Shown: positions 1 to 9,505, counted from the stretch's first letter. The stretch: 64,000 nt of DNA from Kiloniella spongiae (GCF_001026905.1 NZ_LAQL01000017.1:31494-95493); one strand, 5' to 3'. Notes: generated by a model from the letters alone, not told the origin. A program made the numbers and translations.

Positions 1-215
1 CGCCCTTCAGCTGTAGTTACATCACAGGCGACGGTTGTGACTACTGTTCCTGTTGCATTACGAATTTCTTCTGCTGTGGCTTCCAGTGAATCCGGTGTTC
101 GTCCGTTAATAACGATTTCAACGCCTTCGTTTGCCAGTTCCATTGCACAGGCTTTGCCAAGTCCTTTGGAGGACGCGCAGATAATGGCCTTGCGACCTGC
201 GATACCTAAATCCAT
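1..215 (-). CDS. SDR family oxidoreductase, N-terminal part (cut by window edge)
   Basis: The first 71 codons of a short-chain dehydrogenase/reductase lie on the minus strand; the rest is beyond the window. The translation has the Rossmann nucleotide-binding glycine motif of the family (ASSKGLG, about residues 14-20), an N-G-R-T stretch after the second beta strand that often favours NADP(H), and a D-V-T turn near residue 66. The ATG at 215 follows a purine-rich GGGAGA ribosome binding site. SDR enzymes reduce or oxidise alcohols, ketones or acyl-carrier-linked substrates. The substrate cannot be told from this fragment, although the N-terminus resembles 3-oxoacyl-reductase-like members. Confidence 0.85.
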   Translation of the reverse strand, partial: MDLGIAGRKAIICASSKGLGKACAMELANEGVEIVINGRTPDSLEATAEEIRNATGTVVTTVACDVTTAEG

Positions 216-365
216 CTTTATCTCCCTGATACGTATGGTGAGGATTCCTTAGGGGGATCTTCATTCCTTAAGCTTTGGGCTTCTTGGGTAATACTGCAAG
301 CTCAAATCTTTGATCTTTCGTACATTATTTTGCACTTCACTTTGTAACTTGTTTTTGGTGTGAAA

Positions 366-404
366 GAAGCCTACATATACTCATTATGAGTATATGTAGG
401 CTTC
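366..404. repeat. Perfect 18-bp inverted repeat with 3-nt loop upstream of nadE
   Basis: Positions 366-383 are the exact reverse complement of 387-404, with TTA between them. No T-run follows on either strand, so it is not a textbook intrinsic terminator, although similar long hairpins end other genes in this window. It lies 85 bp before the nadE start in the gap between divergent genes. It is followed by two copies of TTCTGGGAT about 30 bp apart. It may be a transcription barrier, an mRNA 5' hairpin or a binding site for a dimeric protein. Confidence 0.6.
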
Positions 405-488
405 TGGGATGAATCTCTAAATGAATTTCTGGGATAAATACTGTCTCTTATCCTTGCCGCCATACCTGTATAGAGGTAATAAGCTGAC

Positions 489-2204
489 ATGAGTGAAAAA
501 CTGACAATTGCCTTTGCGCAAATGAACCCGACAGTCGGCGATATCCGTGGGAATGCTGATCTCATTCGTGCTGCCCGCCAGAAAGCAGCGGATGCTGGTG
601 CGGACTTGCTGGTTACGCCTGAACTTAGTCTGGTGGGCTATCCACCGGAAGATCTTGTTCTGAAGCCTGAACTCTTGCTTGAGGCACAGGCTGAACTACG
701 TAGCCTCATGACTGATACCGCTGATGGTGGGCCTGGGATATTGGTCGGTGCACCAATGCCGGATGTGAAACTACAGGAAAACCCTTTCAAGAAAGCCTTC
801 ACGACAGCTGGATCAGAAATCTATAACGCTGCTGTCCTTTTGGATGGGGGAAGCCTTGTCGGATGGAAAGGCAAACATTTCCTTTGTGACTATAGTGTTT
901 TTGATGAAAAGCGTGTTTTCAAGCAGGGTGCTTTGACGGGACCATTTTCATTTCGTGGTGTTCGTATTGGTGTCTTTATCTGCGAAGATATGTGGGATGC
1001 CGATGTTTGCGAAACGCTTGCCGAAGCTGGTGCAGAGATGTTGATTGGAATCAATGGATCTCAGTTTAACGCTGGTAAAACAGATACGCGCCAGCTTTTG
1101 GCTATTGAACGTATCAAGGAATGTGAACTCCCATTGGCTTATCTAAATATGGTAGGTGGACAGGATGACATTGTGTTCGATGGTGGTTCTTTTGTTCTGA
1201 ATGCGGATTGTAGCCTTAAGGCGCAGGCCCCCATGTTTGACGAGCACTTCATGGTAACTGAATGGCTGAAGAATGCTGATGGTGAATGGGAATGTCAGTC
1301 CTCACAAACCGTTGCGCCTGAAGAAGAGCTAGCGGCTGTTTACCGTGCACTAGTGGTTGGTGTTCGTGACTATATCCGCAAGAATCGTTTCCCGGGTATT
1401 GTCATTGGCATGTCGGGAGGGATTGATTCCGCACTTTCTGCCGCTATTGCTGTAGATGCGATTGGGGCGGAACGTGTGCGCTGTATCATGATGCCATCGC
1501 CCTATACGTCCAAAGAAAGTCTGGAGGACGCAAAACGTGCCACCGAACTTCTGGAGGTGAAATACGATTCTATTTCAATTGGCCCGGCAATGAAGGCATT
1601 CGAAGAAATGCTGGCCTCGGTTATGGCGGGTACCGAAGCGGATACAACCGAAGAAAATATTCAAGCGAGATCTCGCGGTTTAACGCTGATGGCCATTTCC
1701 AACAAGCTTGGCTATATGGTGCTTTCCACAGGGAATAAATCAGAAATGTCGGTGGGTTACGCAACGCTTTATGGTGACATGTGTGGTGGTTATAACGCCC
1801 TGAAAGATGTTTATAAAACCAAGGTTTTTGCGCTTTCTCGCTGGCGTAATGAACATAAACCAGATGACGTTCTCGGGCCTGATGGTGCTGTGATGCCGGA
1901 TAGGATTATCACCAAACCCCCCTCAGCAGAGTTGAAGCCAGATCAGACGGATCAGGATAGTTTGCCAGAATATGATATTCTGGATGGTATTCTGGAGTGT
2001 CTCATCGAAGAAGAATTACCTCTTGTGGATATTCTCGCACGGGGATATGACGAGAACACTGTTCGTCGGGTCTGGCGTATGTTAGACCTTGCAGAATATA
2101 AACGCCGTCAATCAGCGCCGGGTGTTCGCGTAACAATTCGCGACCTTGCCCGTGATCGACGTTATCCGATCACGAATGCGTTTCGCGGTCTTACAAACAG
2201 ATAA
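489..2204 (+). CDS. nadE: Glutamine-dependent NAD+ synthase
   Basis: Catalyses the last step of NAD+ synthesis: ATP-dependent amidation of nicotinic acid adenine dinucleotide using ammonia from glutamine. The 571 residues show an N-terminal nitrilase-type amidase domain (about 1-270) with a likely Glu45-Lys129-Cys165 triad (PEL, KGKH, ICEDMWD). A C-terminal synthetase domain carries the P-loop-like SGGIDS at about residue 309. The length matches the two-domain eukaryote/alphaproteobacteria type rather than the short ammonia-dependent NadE. The stop is 21 bp before gltX, so the two are probably cotranscribed. nadK (34874-35641) extends the same pathway to NADP. Confidence 0.95.
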   Translation: MSEKLTIAFAQMNPTVGDIRGNADLIRAARQKAADAGADLLVTPELSLVGYPPEDLVLKPELLLEAQAELRSLMTDTADGGPGILVGAPMPDVKLQENPFKKAFTTAGSEIYNAAVLLDGGSLVGWKGKHFLCDYSVFDEKRVFKQGALTGPFSFRGVRIGVFICEDMWDADVCETLAEAGAEMLIGINGSQFNAGKTDTRQLLAIERIKECELPLAYLNMVGGQDDIVFDGGSFVLNADCSLKAQAPMFDEHFMVTEWLKNADGEWECQSSQTVAPEEELAAVYRALVVGVRDYIRKNRFPGIVIGMSGGIDSALSAAIAVDAIGAERVRCIMMPSPYTSKESLEDAKRATELLEVKYDSISIGPAMKAFEEMLASVMAGTEADTTEENIQARSRGLTLMAISNKLGYMVLSTGNKSEMSVGYATLYGDMCGGYNALKDVYKTKVFALSRWRNEHKPDDVLGPDGAVMPDRIITKPPSAELKPDQTDQDSLPEYDILDGILECLIEEELPLVDILARGYDENTVRRVWRMLDLAEYKRRQSAPGVRVTIRDLARDRRYPITNAFRGLTNR

Positions 2205-2225
2205 ATTAGAGATAAAGACGAGTTC

Positions 2226-3557
2226 ATGAAAGTACGCTTTGCTCCTAGCCCAACGGGTCGCCTACATGCCGGAAACGCCCGTATTGCGGTATTGAACTGG
2301 CTTATGGCCAAAAAAGCAGGTGGGAGCTTCTTGCTTCGTCTGGATGACACGGACACTGAACGGTCGACGGAAGAATATGCGAAGTCTATTCAAACAGATC
2401 TGAAATGGCTGGGCCTAGAGTGGGATGAATTTGCTGTTCAGTCTCACCGTATGGATCGGTATGAACTGGCAGCTGAAAAGCTGAAAGCAGATGGTCGCCT
2501 TTATCCTTGTTACGAAACTTCTGATGAACTCGGTCTGAAGAGAAAGATCGCTCTGCAGGCTGGTCGTCCACCGATCTATGACCGTGAGGCTTTGAAGTTA
2601 ACACCGGAAGATATTGCGAAGTATGAAGCTGAGGGGCGTCAAGCCCATTGGCGTTTTAAGCTGGAACACAAGGATATTGACTGGACAGATCTTGTCCGTG
2701 GTGACGTGCATTTTGAAGGTCAGCATCTGACCGATCCTGTGCTTATCAGGGAAGATGGTCGTCCTTTGTATACACTGACATCCTGTGTTGATGATATTGA
2801 ATTGGACGTTACGCATGTGTTGCGTGGCGAAGATCATGTATCCAACACAGCCGTACAGGTACAGCTGTTTGAAGCTCTTGGTGGCAAGGTTCCTGAGTTC
2901 GCACATATCTCCCTAATGGTTGGTGCGGACGGTTCAGGCCTCTCTAAACGTCTTGGCAGTTTAAGCCTGGAATCTCTTCGCGAGGAAGAAGGTTTTGAGC
3001 CGATGGCTTTGAATAGCTATCTGGCGCGCCTTGGTACGCCTGATCCTATTGAAGTTCGTCAGGCACCTGGAGCTTTAACTGAATTGTTTGATATTGCCCG
3101 CTTTGGTCGCGCGACACCGCGCTTTGATCCTGTTGAACTAGGACACTTGAATGCCAAGGTTCTGCATGATGCAGATTTTGCAGCGATTAAATCTCGTCTG
3201 CAGGATGGTTTCGACGAGGATCTTTGGGAAGTTGTGCGTCCAAACCTTGAGAAGCTGTCCGATACGCAGTCTTGGTTTGACATCTGTCGGGGTGCTGTGA
3301 CACCGGATATTGCGGATGAAGATGCTGAATTCCTGTCACTGGCGGCTGAAAAGCTGCCAGAGGGAGATTGGGATCAGGGCACATGGAAAGCCTTGACTAC
3401 TCTTCTTAAAAACGAAACAGGGCGTAAGGGTAAACAGCTTTTCATGCCGCTTCGCAAAGCCTTGACCGGTCAGCAACATGGCCCGGAATTGGCTCAGCTT
3501 CTGCCTGTTATTGGTCGTGAACGTGCTGAAGCGCGTCTCAAAGGTCAAACAGCCTAA
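2226..3557 (+). CDS. gltX: Glutamyl-tRNA synthetase, short alphaproteobacterial type
   Basis: Class I aminoacyl-tRNA synthetase charging tRNA with glutamate. The HIGH-type signature is LHAGNAR (about residues 13-19) and the KMSKS-type loop is GLSKRLG (about 239-245). At 443 residues it is shorter than the usual 470-490 residue enzyme and belongs to the second GluRS type common in alphaproteobacteria. Many alphaproteobacteria have two gltX genes, and one form may be non-discriminating or prefer tRNA-Gln, feeding the GatCAB amidotransferase; which role applies here is not visible. It lies 21 bp after nadE and is followed by a hairpin terminator at 3621. Confidence 0.9.
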   Translation: MKVRFAPSPTGRLHAGNARIAVLNWLMAKKAGGSFLLRLDDTDTERSTEEYAKSIQTDLKWLGLEWDEFAVQSHRMDRYELAAEKLKADGRLYPCYETSDELGLKRKIALQAGRPPIYDREALKLTPEDIAKYEAEGRQAHWRFKLEHKDIDWTDLVRGDVHFEGQHLTDPVLIREDGRPLYTLTSCVDDIELDVTHVLRGEDHVSNTAVQVQLFEALGGKVPEFAHISLMVGADGSGLSKRLGSLSLESLREEEGFEPMALNSYLARLGTPDPIEVRQAPGALTELFDIARFGRATPRFDPVELGHLNAKVLHDADFAAIKSRLQDGFDEDLWEVVRPNLEKLSDTQSWFDICRGAVTPDIADEDAEFLSLAAEKLPEGDWDQGTWKALTTLLKNETGRKGKQLFMPLRKALTGQQHGPELAQLLPVIGRERAEARLKGQTA

Positions 3558-3620
3558 AATAAAGGCTGTCAGCATAGTTGTCGCTATAGCGACACTTAAA
3601 ATTATTGGCGTATATTCGTG

Positions 3621-3650
3621 AAAGGGGTTTAATATAAACCTCTTTCTTTT
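3621..3650 (+). terminator. Rho-independent terminator after gltX
   Basis: An 11-bp stem (3621-3631 with 3635-3645, one G-U pair, 3-nt loop) is followed by CTTTT. It lies between gltX and cysS. A separate perfect 16-nt palindrome, TGTCGCTATAGCGACA, precedes it at 3579-3594. Confidence 0.6.
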
Positions 3651-3692
3651 ATACAATCACTTTATTCAACCCCTAGATTTCGGGAAAAGACG

Positions 3693-5078
3693 ATGACGAT
3701 TAAAGTCCATAATACTCTTGCGCGTGAAAAGCAGGATTTCGAGCCAATCGATCCTAAAAATGTGCGCATGTATGTCTGTGGACCAACCGTTTATGATCTG
3801 GCGCATGTTGGTAATGCCCGCCCTGTTGTTGTCTTTGATACCTTTGCACGTTTGCTGCGCTACGTATATGGCGCGGAACATGTAACCTATGTCCGTAACA
3901 TCACAGATGTTGAAGATAAGATTATTGATGCATCCCTGAAATCGGGTGAACCGATCGAAAGCATTACCAAGCGTACAACACAAGCCTATCATGACGACAT
4001 GGCGGCGCTTGGGGCGCTTCCTCCTGATATCGAACCACGTGCGACGGATCATATTCAGGAAATGATCGACATGACGGCAAAGCTGATTGAAAAAGGACAT
4101 GCCTATGAGGCGGAAGGGCACGTGCTCTTTTCTGTTCAATCTATGGCGGATTATGGTGAGCTATCTCGTCGCAATCGCGATGATATGATTGCCGGTGCCC
4201 GTGTTGAGGTTGCGCCCTATAAAAAAGACCCTGCTGATTTTGTGCTATGGAAACCGAGTAATGATGAGCAACCTGGTTGGGAAAGCCCGTGGGGTAAAGG
4301 CCGACCGGGCTGGCACATCGAATGCTCAGCCATGTCCCGTGTTCATCTGGGCGAGACCTTTGATCTTCATGGTGGTGGATTGGATCTTACCTTCCCGCAT
4401 CATGAAAATGAAATTGCGCAATCCAAGTGCTGCAATGAAAAGCCTTATGTCCGTTACTGGATGCACAATGGTTATGTCGTGGTGAATGGCGAGAAGATGT
4501 CCAAGTCCCTTGGAAACTTCTTTACCGTGCGTCAGCTTCTGGACGAAGGTTTGAATGGTGAAGCACTGCGTTTGACCTTGTTGTCTGGTCACTATCGTCA
4601 ACCGTTGGACATCACCCGTGAAAAGGTTGCTGAGTTTAAAACGCAGCTTGACCGTTTCTACGGCGCTATACAGTCTGTTGAGAAGATTGATGCCTCTACC
4701 GAAGAGGTTTCGGATTCTTTCCTTGAAGCTCTGAAAGACGATCTGAATACGCCATTGGCATTGTCTGTGTTGCATGACATTACCACGCAGTTGAACAAAA
4801 CCACGGACGACCGCAAAAAGAACCGCAAGGTTATTGCCCAGCTTAAGGGACAGCTTTTGGCGGGCGGAAAACTGTTGGGTATACTCCAGCAGGACCCCGA
4901 AGTGTGGTTCAAAGGCGATGGCGATGACAGTCAGGATATCGAGGCATTGATTGCTGAGCGTATCGAGGCCAAAAAATCTAAAGATTTTGGCCGTGCTGAT
5001 GCCATTCGTGATGAGTTGGCTGCTCAGGGAATTGAACTGTTGGATAGCCCATCAGGAACAACCTGGCGCCGAAAATAA
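3693..5078 (+). CDS. cysS: Cysteinyl-tRNA synthetase
   Basis: Charges tRNA-Cys with cysteine. The 461-residue protein has the class I HIGH-type motif within PTVYDLAHVGNAR (about 30-42) and a KMSKS loop in GEKMSKSLGN (about 265). The zinc ligands expected for the family are present: Cys28, Cys near 210 in the HIECSAM segment, and the following HHENE stretch. Length is typical for a bacterial CysRS. The ATG at 3693 is preceded by a GGGAAAAGACG purine-rich site. It stands alone downstream of the gltX terminator. Confidence 0.96.
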   Translation: MTIKVHNTLAREKQDFEPIDPKNVRMYVCGPTVYDLAHVGNARPVVVFDTFARLLRYVYGAEHVTYVRNITDVEDKIIDASLKSGEPIESITKRTTQAYHDDMAALGALPPDIEPRATDHIQEMIDMTAKLIEKGHAYEAEGHVLFSVQSMADYGELSRRNRDDMIAGARVEVAPYKKDPADFVLWKPSNDEQPGWESPWGKGRPGWHIECSAMSRVHLGETFDLHGGGLDLTFPHHENEIAQSKCCNEKPYVRYWMHNGYVVVNGEKMSKSLGNFFTVRQLLDEGLNGEALRLTLLSGHYRQPLDITREKVAEFKTQLDRFYGAIQSVEKIDASTEEVSDSFLEALKDDLNTPLALSVLHDITTQLNKTTDDRKKNRKVIAQLKGQLLAGGKLLGILQQDPEVWFKGDGDDSQDIEALIAERIEAKKSKDFGRADAIRDELAAQGIELLDSPSGTTWRRK

Positions 5079-5172
5079 TCGACTGAAAATAGCGTGGTTT
5101 TAGACGTTATTTTGCGTATTAATGCGGCTATATAATTATTGTGTTGATTGTGAATATTGATATTATTTTTGC

Positions 5173-6141
5173 ATGTCCGTAAGCACCAAGATTGCAAGAA
5201 ATTTATCAATCAAGCACCTTCGTGCTTTTGTTTGTATCGCTAAGTGTCGTTCGTTTAGTCGTGCTGCAGATCAGTTGGCTATGTCTCAACCTGCTCTGAC
5301 TTTATGCATCAAGCAATTTGAGAGTATTGTCGAAGTTGCGATGCTGCAACGAACGACGAGATTGGTATCACTTACGCAGCAAGGGCAAGATTTTTTACCA
5401 AAAGCAGAGCGAGTTCTGCAGGACATTGATCTTGCAATCATTTCTGCCCGTACTGATGCATTAAAACAGGAAAAATGCGTTAAAGTTTCAATGCTTCCTT
5501 CTGTCGCTGTACGAATATGGCCGGAAGCGATGCGTAGTTATTCAGAAGTACAACAAGATACTGATGTGCGTGTCTATGATGATAATGCAAAAGGGGTTTT
5601 CCAGCAGGTTCTGTCTGGTGAAGTTGACTTTGGGGTTTCAAATATTTGGAACCCCGATCCTGATTTGAATTATATACCGTTTGTTCGGGATCGTGTTGGT
5701 TTAATTTGTCGTAATACGCATCCACTTGCCAGATCTTCCGGGCCATATAAATGGGATGATTTGAGTGATCTTGAGTTTGTTGGTATGGCAGCGGATACTG
5801 GCATTAGTCGTTTGATGTATAGTAAAAATGATTTTCCTGAATCAGTATTTTCACCAAAATTCACTGTTCTAACAATTGCTGCTTTGGCTGGAATAATCGA
5901 AAACGGCGAAGCTGTTTCTGCGTTGCCTGCTCTTGCGTGCCCGGATTATTTGAATCCTTCAGTTGTCTATAAGGAATTAAAAGAGCCGATTTTGTATCGC
6001 GATCTTTATTTTGTTACTCATAAAAAAAAGCCTCTTTCAAAAGCAACTGAGATCCTGATCGCCTTTCTTCTTCAAGAGAGAAATCAAATATGTTCCAAAT
6101 TTCCAAATAAAACTGTTATGGCAACAAGCTTTGCAGGGTAA
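5173..6141 (+). CDS. LysR family transcriptional regulator
   Basis: DNA-binding regulator of 322 residues. The N-terminal winged helix-turn-helix (about 12-70) has the family pattern LRAFVCIAKCRSFSRAADQL followed by SQPALTLCIKQFE. The rest is the periplasmic-binding-protein-like effector domain. It sits on the same strand and 97 bp ahead of two genes of unknown function (6239-8679). LysR proteins commonly control adjacent genes, so this pair is the likely target; that is inference from position. The effector is unknown. Confidence 0.88.
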   Translation: MSVSTKIARNLSIKHLRAFVCIAKCRSFSRAADQLAMSQPALTLCIKQFESIVEVAMLQRTTRLVSLTQQGQDFLPKAERVLQDIDLAIISARTDALKQEKCVKVSMLPSVAVRIWPEAMRSYSEVQQDTDVRVYDDNAKGVFQQVLSGEVDFGVSNIWNPDPDLNYIPFVRDRVGLICRNTHPLARSSGPYKWDDLSDLEFVGMAADTGISRLMYSKNDFPESVFSPKFTVLTIAALAGIIENGEAVSALPALACPDYLNPSVVYKELKEPILYRDLYFVTHKKKPLSKATEILIAFLLQERNQICSKFPNKTVMATSFAG

Positions 6142-6176
6142 TTTATTTGTTTTTTTTATAAATAAATCTTTTTTTT
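6141..6176 (+). terminator. Weak AT-rich hairpin and T-run after the LysR gene
   Basis: ATTTATTT pairs with AAATAAAT across a T-rich loop and is followed by a run of T. The stem has no G-C pairs, so termination efficiency is doubtful and read-through into the 6239 gene is possible. Confidence 0.35.
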
Positions 6177-6238
6177 AAATTTCACTTCTCTTCATGAATC
6201 CACAAAGATTTTCATTATGAAAATAGTGGAGGATTTAC

Positions 6239-7939
6239 ATGCTTTCTTCAATAGCAATAAAAATGCGGCCAGAAGCCGAAGTCATGAACCTAGAGCGCTT
6301 AGGCTCTATACACTCATCAACTCTCAGTTTTATGCGAACTTTGGTGCGCAGAATTATGAAGGAAGAGTGGAGATTTGAACATCAGCTTTTTGATTTGGAT
6401 GAAAATGGTTATGGAACGGCCATTTATCGGATAACAACACCTAATGATACATTCAGTTTTGTACTGTTTTCTGATCATCTTTCCGATGAAGATCGAAGCG
6501 ATCGCGTCATTGCCACGCGTTGGGATTTGACGATGGCGTTGTGTGAAGGTGTGGTCGATGATGTATGGCTGGAAAATTTAAGGCAAAATGTTCCGATACA
6601 GGAAGCTGGACGTGTAGATGCGCGTGTCTTTAGTTTATCCCGTGCAAACAGAAGCTCTCGCCTATTTGACTATGTTTTGAATGAGCTGTGCGCAGGGCGA
6701 CAACCAAACGTTGATCGTATCGCGCAAGTTGGTTACCTTTATCGAACAACCGCAGTTTATGGTAGCGGAAAACTTGGCATGGCTGATTGGAATAAAGTCA
6801 GTAAAAATTTCAAGGACTTTAATCGTCCCTTCGCCCCGGAAATGTTTATTTGTTATTTGCTACGTCAGTTCAGCCTGGATCAAATCGAACACATTGCTAA
6901 GAAGCGTGCCGGAGATAAGGCGGTCGCAATTGATGATCAGATCAAGCGATATTTCGGTATTGGAAATTCAACTGGATTAGGAATGGCACCATATTTGGTG
7001 AATCATGGTGAACTGCTAAGCCAGTGGATTGAAATGCGTGAGACTGCATTGGTTCAGGTTCTGCATAAAGTACGCCCAACAACAAGGCGTGTTGAGCTGT
7101 TTCATGATTTACTGAAGCGCGCTGCTATACATTTCCAGGAAACCAATACTGAGGATCAAGAACAAACAGAACGAAATAAAATACTCGTAAAAGAATTGGC
7201 TGAAGTTAAAAGTTGGTTATCTGCACAAGAAGGTCAACTTGATACATGGAGTGTTTTATCTGTTCATGCCAAACAGACCTGGAGCTTGGAAACACAGGAA
7301 TTAATTCACTCCATTTGTATGGAGATTCATCCTGAACTGGTGAATGATTTAGAAGAAACATGCACTGTTGTTCCTAATCCGGTACTGGATCCGGAAGTCT
7401 CGACAAAAGCCTTATCCAAATTGATTGAAGAAAGATATGGCTGGGCATTGGATATTGATTTTTCAAAGCCTGAGGCCTGTGATGCTTTTTGGTATAGATC
7501 TGAAGAGAAACTGGAACCCAGGCTTGGGTTTATCGGGGCTGATCCTGGTGTCGAGAAACAGATGCCGTTGCCGATTGGACGACGGGTTCGTGATTGTTAT
7601 GACCTCTTGATTGATGATGTCAAAGAATACCCTGAAAGTGATGTCATTCATTTCTTGCTAAGACATCCATCTCAAAAAAGTATCGTGCGTCGCGTTCAAA
7701 CCATGACAAAACACCGATTTGCAGAAATTCAAGCCAATCTTTCAGATCGTAATATACGACCAATGGATATGTTGCGGTGTAAACTCGCATTCTTTGGCGT
7801 TAGTAAATTTGATCCGAGATCAAAATTATGGGTGCGTAATACGATGTATCAAGGAGCACCGTTAGTCAGTGATATTGGTCAACCGTATGGCAGTTGGTTT
7901 TTACCTCTTAAACCCGTTCTAGAGGAGAACAGAAAATGA
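6239..7939 (+). CDS. Conserved protein of unknown function (566 aa), partner of DUF3726-like gene
   Basis: A soluble protein with no signal peptide and no transmembrane segment. The ATG at 6239 has a good GGAGG site. I see no known catalytic motif. Two stretches look conserved because they are unusually regular: RTTAVYGSGKLGMADW (about 176-191) and GIGNSTGLGMAPYLVNH (about 241-257). From memory, similar proteins with the same motifs occur in Rhodobacterales as unnamed hypotheticals next to DUF3726 proteins; this needs a database check. The stop overlaps the next start (ATGA at 7936-7939), so the two products are translationally coupled and probably act together. Nothing in the sequence reveals the substrate or role. 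Confidence 0.8.
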   Translation: MLSSIAIKMRPEAEVMNLERLGSIHSSTLSFMRTLVRRIMKEEWRFEHQLFDLDENGYGTAIYRITTPNDTFSFVLFSDHLSDEDRSDRVIATRWDLTMALCEGVVDDVWLENLRQNVPIQEAGRVDARVFSLSRANRSSRLFDYVLNELCAGRQPNVDRIAQVGYLYRTTAVYGSGKLGMADWNKVSKNFKDFNRPFAPEMFICYLLRQFSLDQIEHIAKKRAGDKAVAIDDQIKRYFGIGNSTGLGMAPYLVNHGELLSQWIEMRETALVQVLHKVRPTTRRVELFHDLLKRAAIHFQETNTEDQEQTERNKILVKELAEVKSWLSAQEGQLDTWSVLSVHAKQTWSLETQELIHSICMEIHPELVNDLEETCTVVPNPVLDPEVSTKALSKLIEERYGWALDIDFSKPEACDAFWYRSEEKLEPRLGFIGADPGVEKQMPLPIGRRVRDCYDLLIDDVKEYPESDVIHFLLRHPSQKSIVRRVQTMTKHRFAEIQANLSDRNIRPMDMLRCKLAFFGVSKFDPRSKLWVRNTMYQGAPLVSDIGQPYGSWFLPLKPVLEENRK

Positions 7940-8679
7940 AGGTTTCCCGGAATGAGATGATTACTGCCTTGTCACGGGCTTACGAAGGGGCTGGCCATCA
8001 TATTGGTGATTATGATGATGCTTCTCAAATGATCACATGGTCGCATATGTGTGGCTTGGGTGGATTTGATGATATTGAATTACCACCTTTGGGATCAAAA
8101 GGGGATGCGACGCCACGTCTATTGTTCGAAACTTCGGATCTTGCTGTTATCAATGCTGGTGGTGCTGATGTATGTGAACACGGAATACTGGCTGCAAATT
8201 TGGCTTTTTCAAAAGCACAGAAATCTGGTTTTGCCATTGTCCAACTTGAAAAATGTCTCTATCCCAAGTTAATTTTGCACTGTTTGTCCTTGATTGCGCA
8301 AAAGGGTGTATATGTTGCGGCTTACTGGATGGATAATTTTGGATCACATGGGGTAAGTTTTGAACGCGGTGCTATTTTCCCGAATTACTGGGTGACGGAA
8401 AAGGAGCAGTGTGATAGCCAGTCTGATTATTCTACAGTTACAATAATTTGTACAACAAGCCCTGCCTTTCTGGCAGATGCGATCGGACATCAGGCCGAGC
8501 ATCCAGAATTAAGACATGTTGATTATTCAGCAATTCAACTTTCTGCTAATTATATGGAAGCATTGGAAAAGGGCATTTCTGTTGAGCAAAATAGCTGGGG
8601 TGCTTTGAATATGGCTGCTTGGCCTATTCTTGTTCCTGACAGTAAACAGTCCCGTGCAGGTGCAGGACCGGGTGATTAG
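7936..8679 (+). CDS. DUF3726-like protein of unknown function (247 aa)
   Basis: Cytoplasmic protein without a signal peptide. Its N-terminus (SRNEMITALSRAYEGAGHH) resembles the SLNE-type opening of DUF3726 proteins, which have a conserved A-A-R-G-A-G segment there; the family assignment is from memory and moderate. The start overlaps the upstream stop by 4 bp, a sign of coupling to the 566-aa gene. It contains an acidic N-terminal region and a cluster of Cys and His residues (around 80-125), but no recognised metal site. A strong hairpin follows at 8716. Likely part of a LysR-regulated two-gene function of unknown nature. Confidence 0.75.
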   Translation: MKVSRNEMITALSRAYEGAGHHIGDYDDASQMITWSHMCGLGGFDDIELPPLGSKGDATPRLLFETSDLAVINAGGADVCEHGILAANLAFSKAQKSGFAIVQLEKCLYPKLILHCLSLIAQKGVYVAAYWMDNFGSHGVSFERGAIFPNYWVTEKEQCDSQSDYSTVTIICTTSPAFLADAIGHQAEHPELRHVDYSAIQLSANYMEALEKGISVEQNSWGALNMAAWPILVPDSKQSRAGAGPGD

Positions 8680-8715
8680 AAAAGAAAGCTTGATGACGTA
8701 AACAATGAAGCGTTG

Positions 8716-8748
8716 TGGGGCTATTACTCTCGAAGAGTAATAGCCCCA
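8716..8748. terminator. Hairpin between convergent genes
   Basis: A perfect 15-bp stem (8716-8730 with 8734-8748) and a CGA loop. There is no T-run after it, but the position between the DUF3726-like gene and the convergent LysE gene suggests a bidirectional transcript end. Confidence 0.55.
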
Positions 8749-8786
8749 AGAGTTTGAAAATGATAGTTTGTAGCGTGATTGTCTTT

Positions 8787-9437
8787 TTAGTTACTGGTAA
8801 AGGCAATGCGAATAGCCATGCCACCTAAAATTGTTGCCGTCGCCCAACGCAGCAATGTTTTGACACGCTGACTTGCTTTCACCTTTGCTGCCGCGAAAGA
8901 GGTCAGGAGGATAAGCACGACAAAAACAATGTAGCCGTTGATATTAAACAGAAGTCCTAAGGCGAGTGTTTGCCGCACCACGTCCTGAGGCGCTGCATCG
9001 ATAAATTGGGGAAGAAAGGCGAGCATAAAAAGACCGATCTTAGGGTTTAAAAGATTGGTCATGGCGCCTTCCATAATAATACGTCCATTTTTATATCTGG
9101 ATGAATGTGATTGTGTCCCGTTTTTTGTGGGACGTTGTGGCTGGGACGTTAGAATTTTATATGCGATATAAAAAAGATAAATCGCACCCGCAATTTTGAG
9201 TGTCAGAAAAGCAGTCTCCGACGCAGCAAGAAGTGCTGATATTCCAAGTGCTGAAGCTGTGGCATGTACCATTGATCCCAAGCTAATACCTAAAGCAGCA
9301 AGTAACCCTGCTTTCTTCCCCTGATCTGTTGTCTTGGCAAGAACATAGGCCATATCAACGCCGGGCGTTAAATTCAAGGCGATCCCGGCAAGAATGAAGG
9401 GAATAAGTAACGACAAATCAGGAAGAAGCTGTGGCAT
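8787..9437 (-). CDS. LysE/RhtB family amino acid exporter
   Basis: Inner-membrane protein of 216 residues, the usual length for RhtB-like translocators, with about six hydrophobic segments. The N-terminal motif LTPGVDMAYVLAKT after the first membrane helix is the diagnostic N-x-x-P-G-P-like segment of the family, and the centre has NLLNPKIGLFMLAFLPQF. Family members export amino acids such as homoserine, threonine or lysine; the substrate here cannot be predicted. It stands alone: a hairpin separates it from the upstream DUF805 gene and another ends it. Confidence 0.9.
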   Translation of the reverse strand: MPQLLPDLSLLIPFILAGIALNLTPGVDMAYVLAKTTDQGKKAGLLAALGISLGSMVHATASALGISALLAASETAFLTLKIAGAIYLFYIAYKILTSQPQRPTKNGTQSHSSRYKNGRIIMEGAMTNLLNPKIGLFMLAFLPQFIDAAPQDVVRQTLALGLLFNINGYIVFVVLILLTSFAAAKVKASQRVKTLLRWATATILGGMAIRIAFTSN

Positions 9438-9451
9438 GCTTAATACTCATA

Positions 9452-9490
9452 ATAAAGCCCGTAGGATTTGGTTCATCCTACGGGCTTTAT
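9452..9490 (-). terminator. Terminator of the DUF805 gene
   Basis: A perfect 16-bp stem (9452-9467 with 9475-9490) and a 7-nt loop. On the minus strand the GC-rich part is followed by TTTATTAT. It lies 15 bp after the stop of the DUF805 gene and before the LysE start. Confidence 0.8.
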
Positions 9491-9505
9491 AATCAATGAA
9501 AAGCT

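Noticed and set aside
3579..3594. 16-nt perfect palindrome between gltX and cysS as an operator
   Set aside because: It is short and lies just before a terminator hairpin; there is not enough evidence to call a regulatory site.
3666..4139. 157-codon minus-strand open frame inside cysS
   Set aside because: It lies fully opposite a clear cysteinyl-tRNA synthetase and has no family resemblance; it is a shadow frame.
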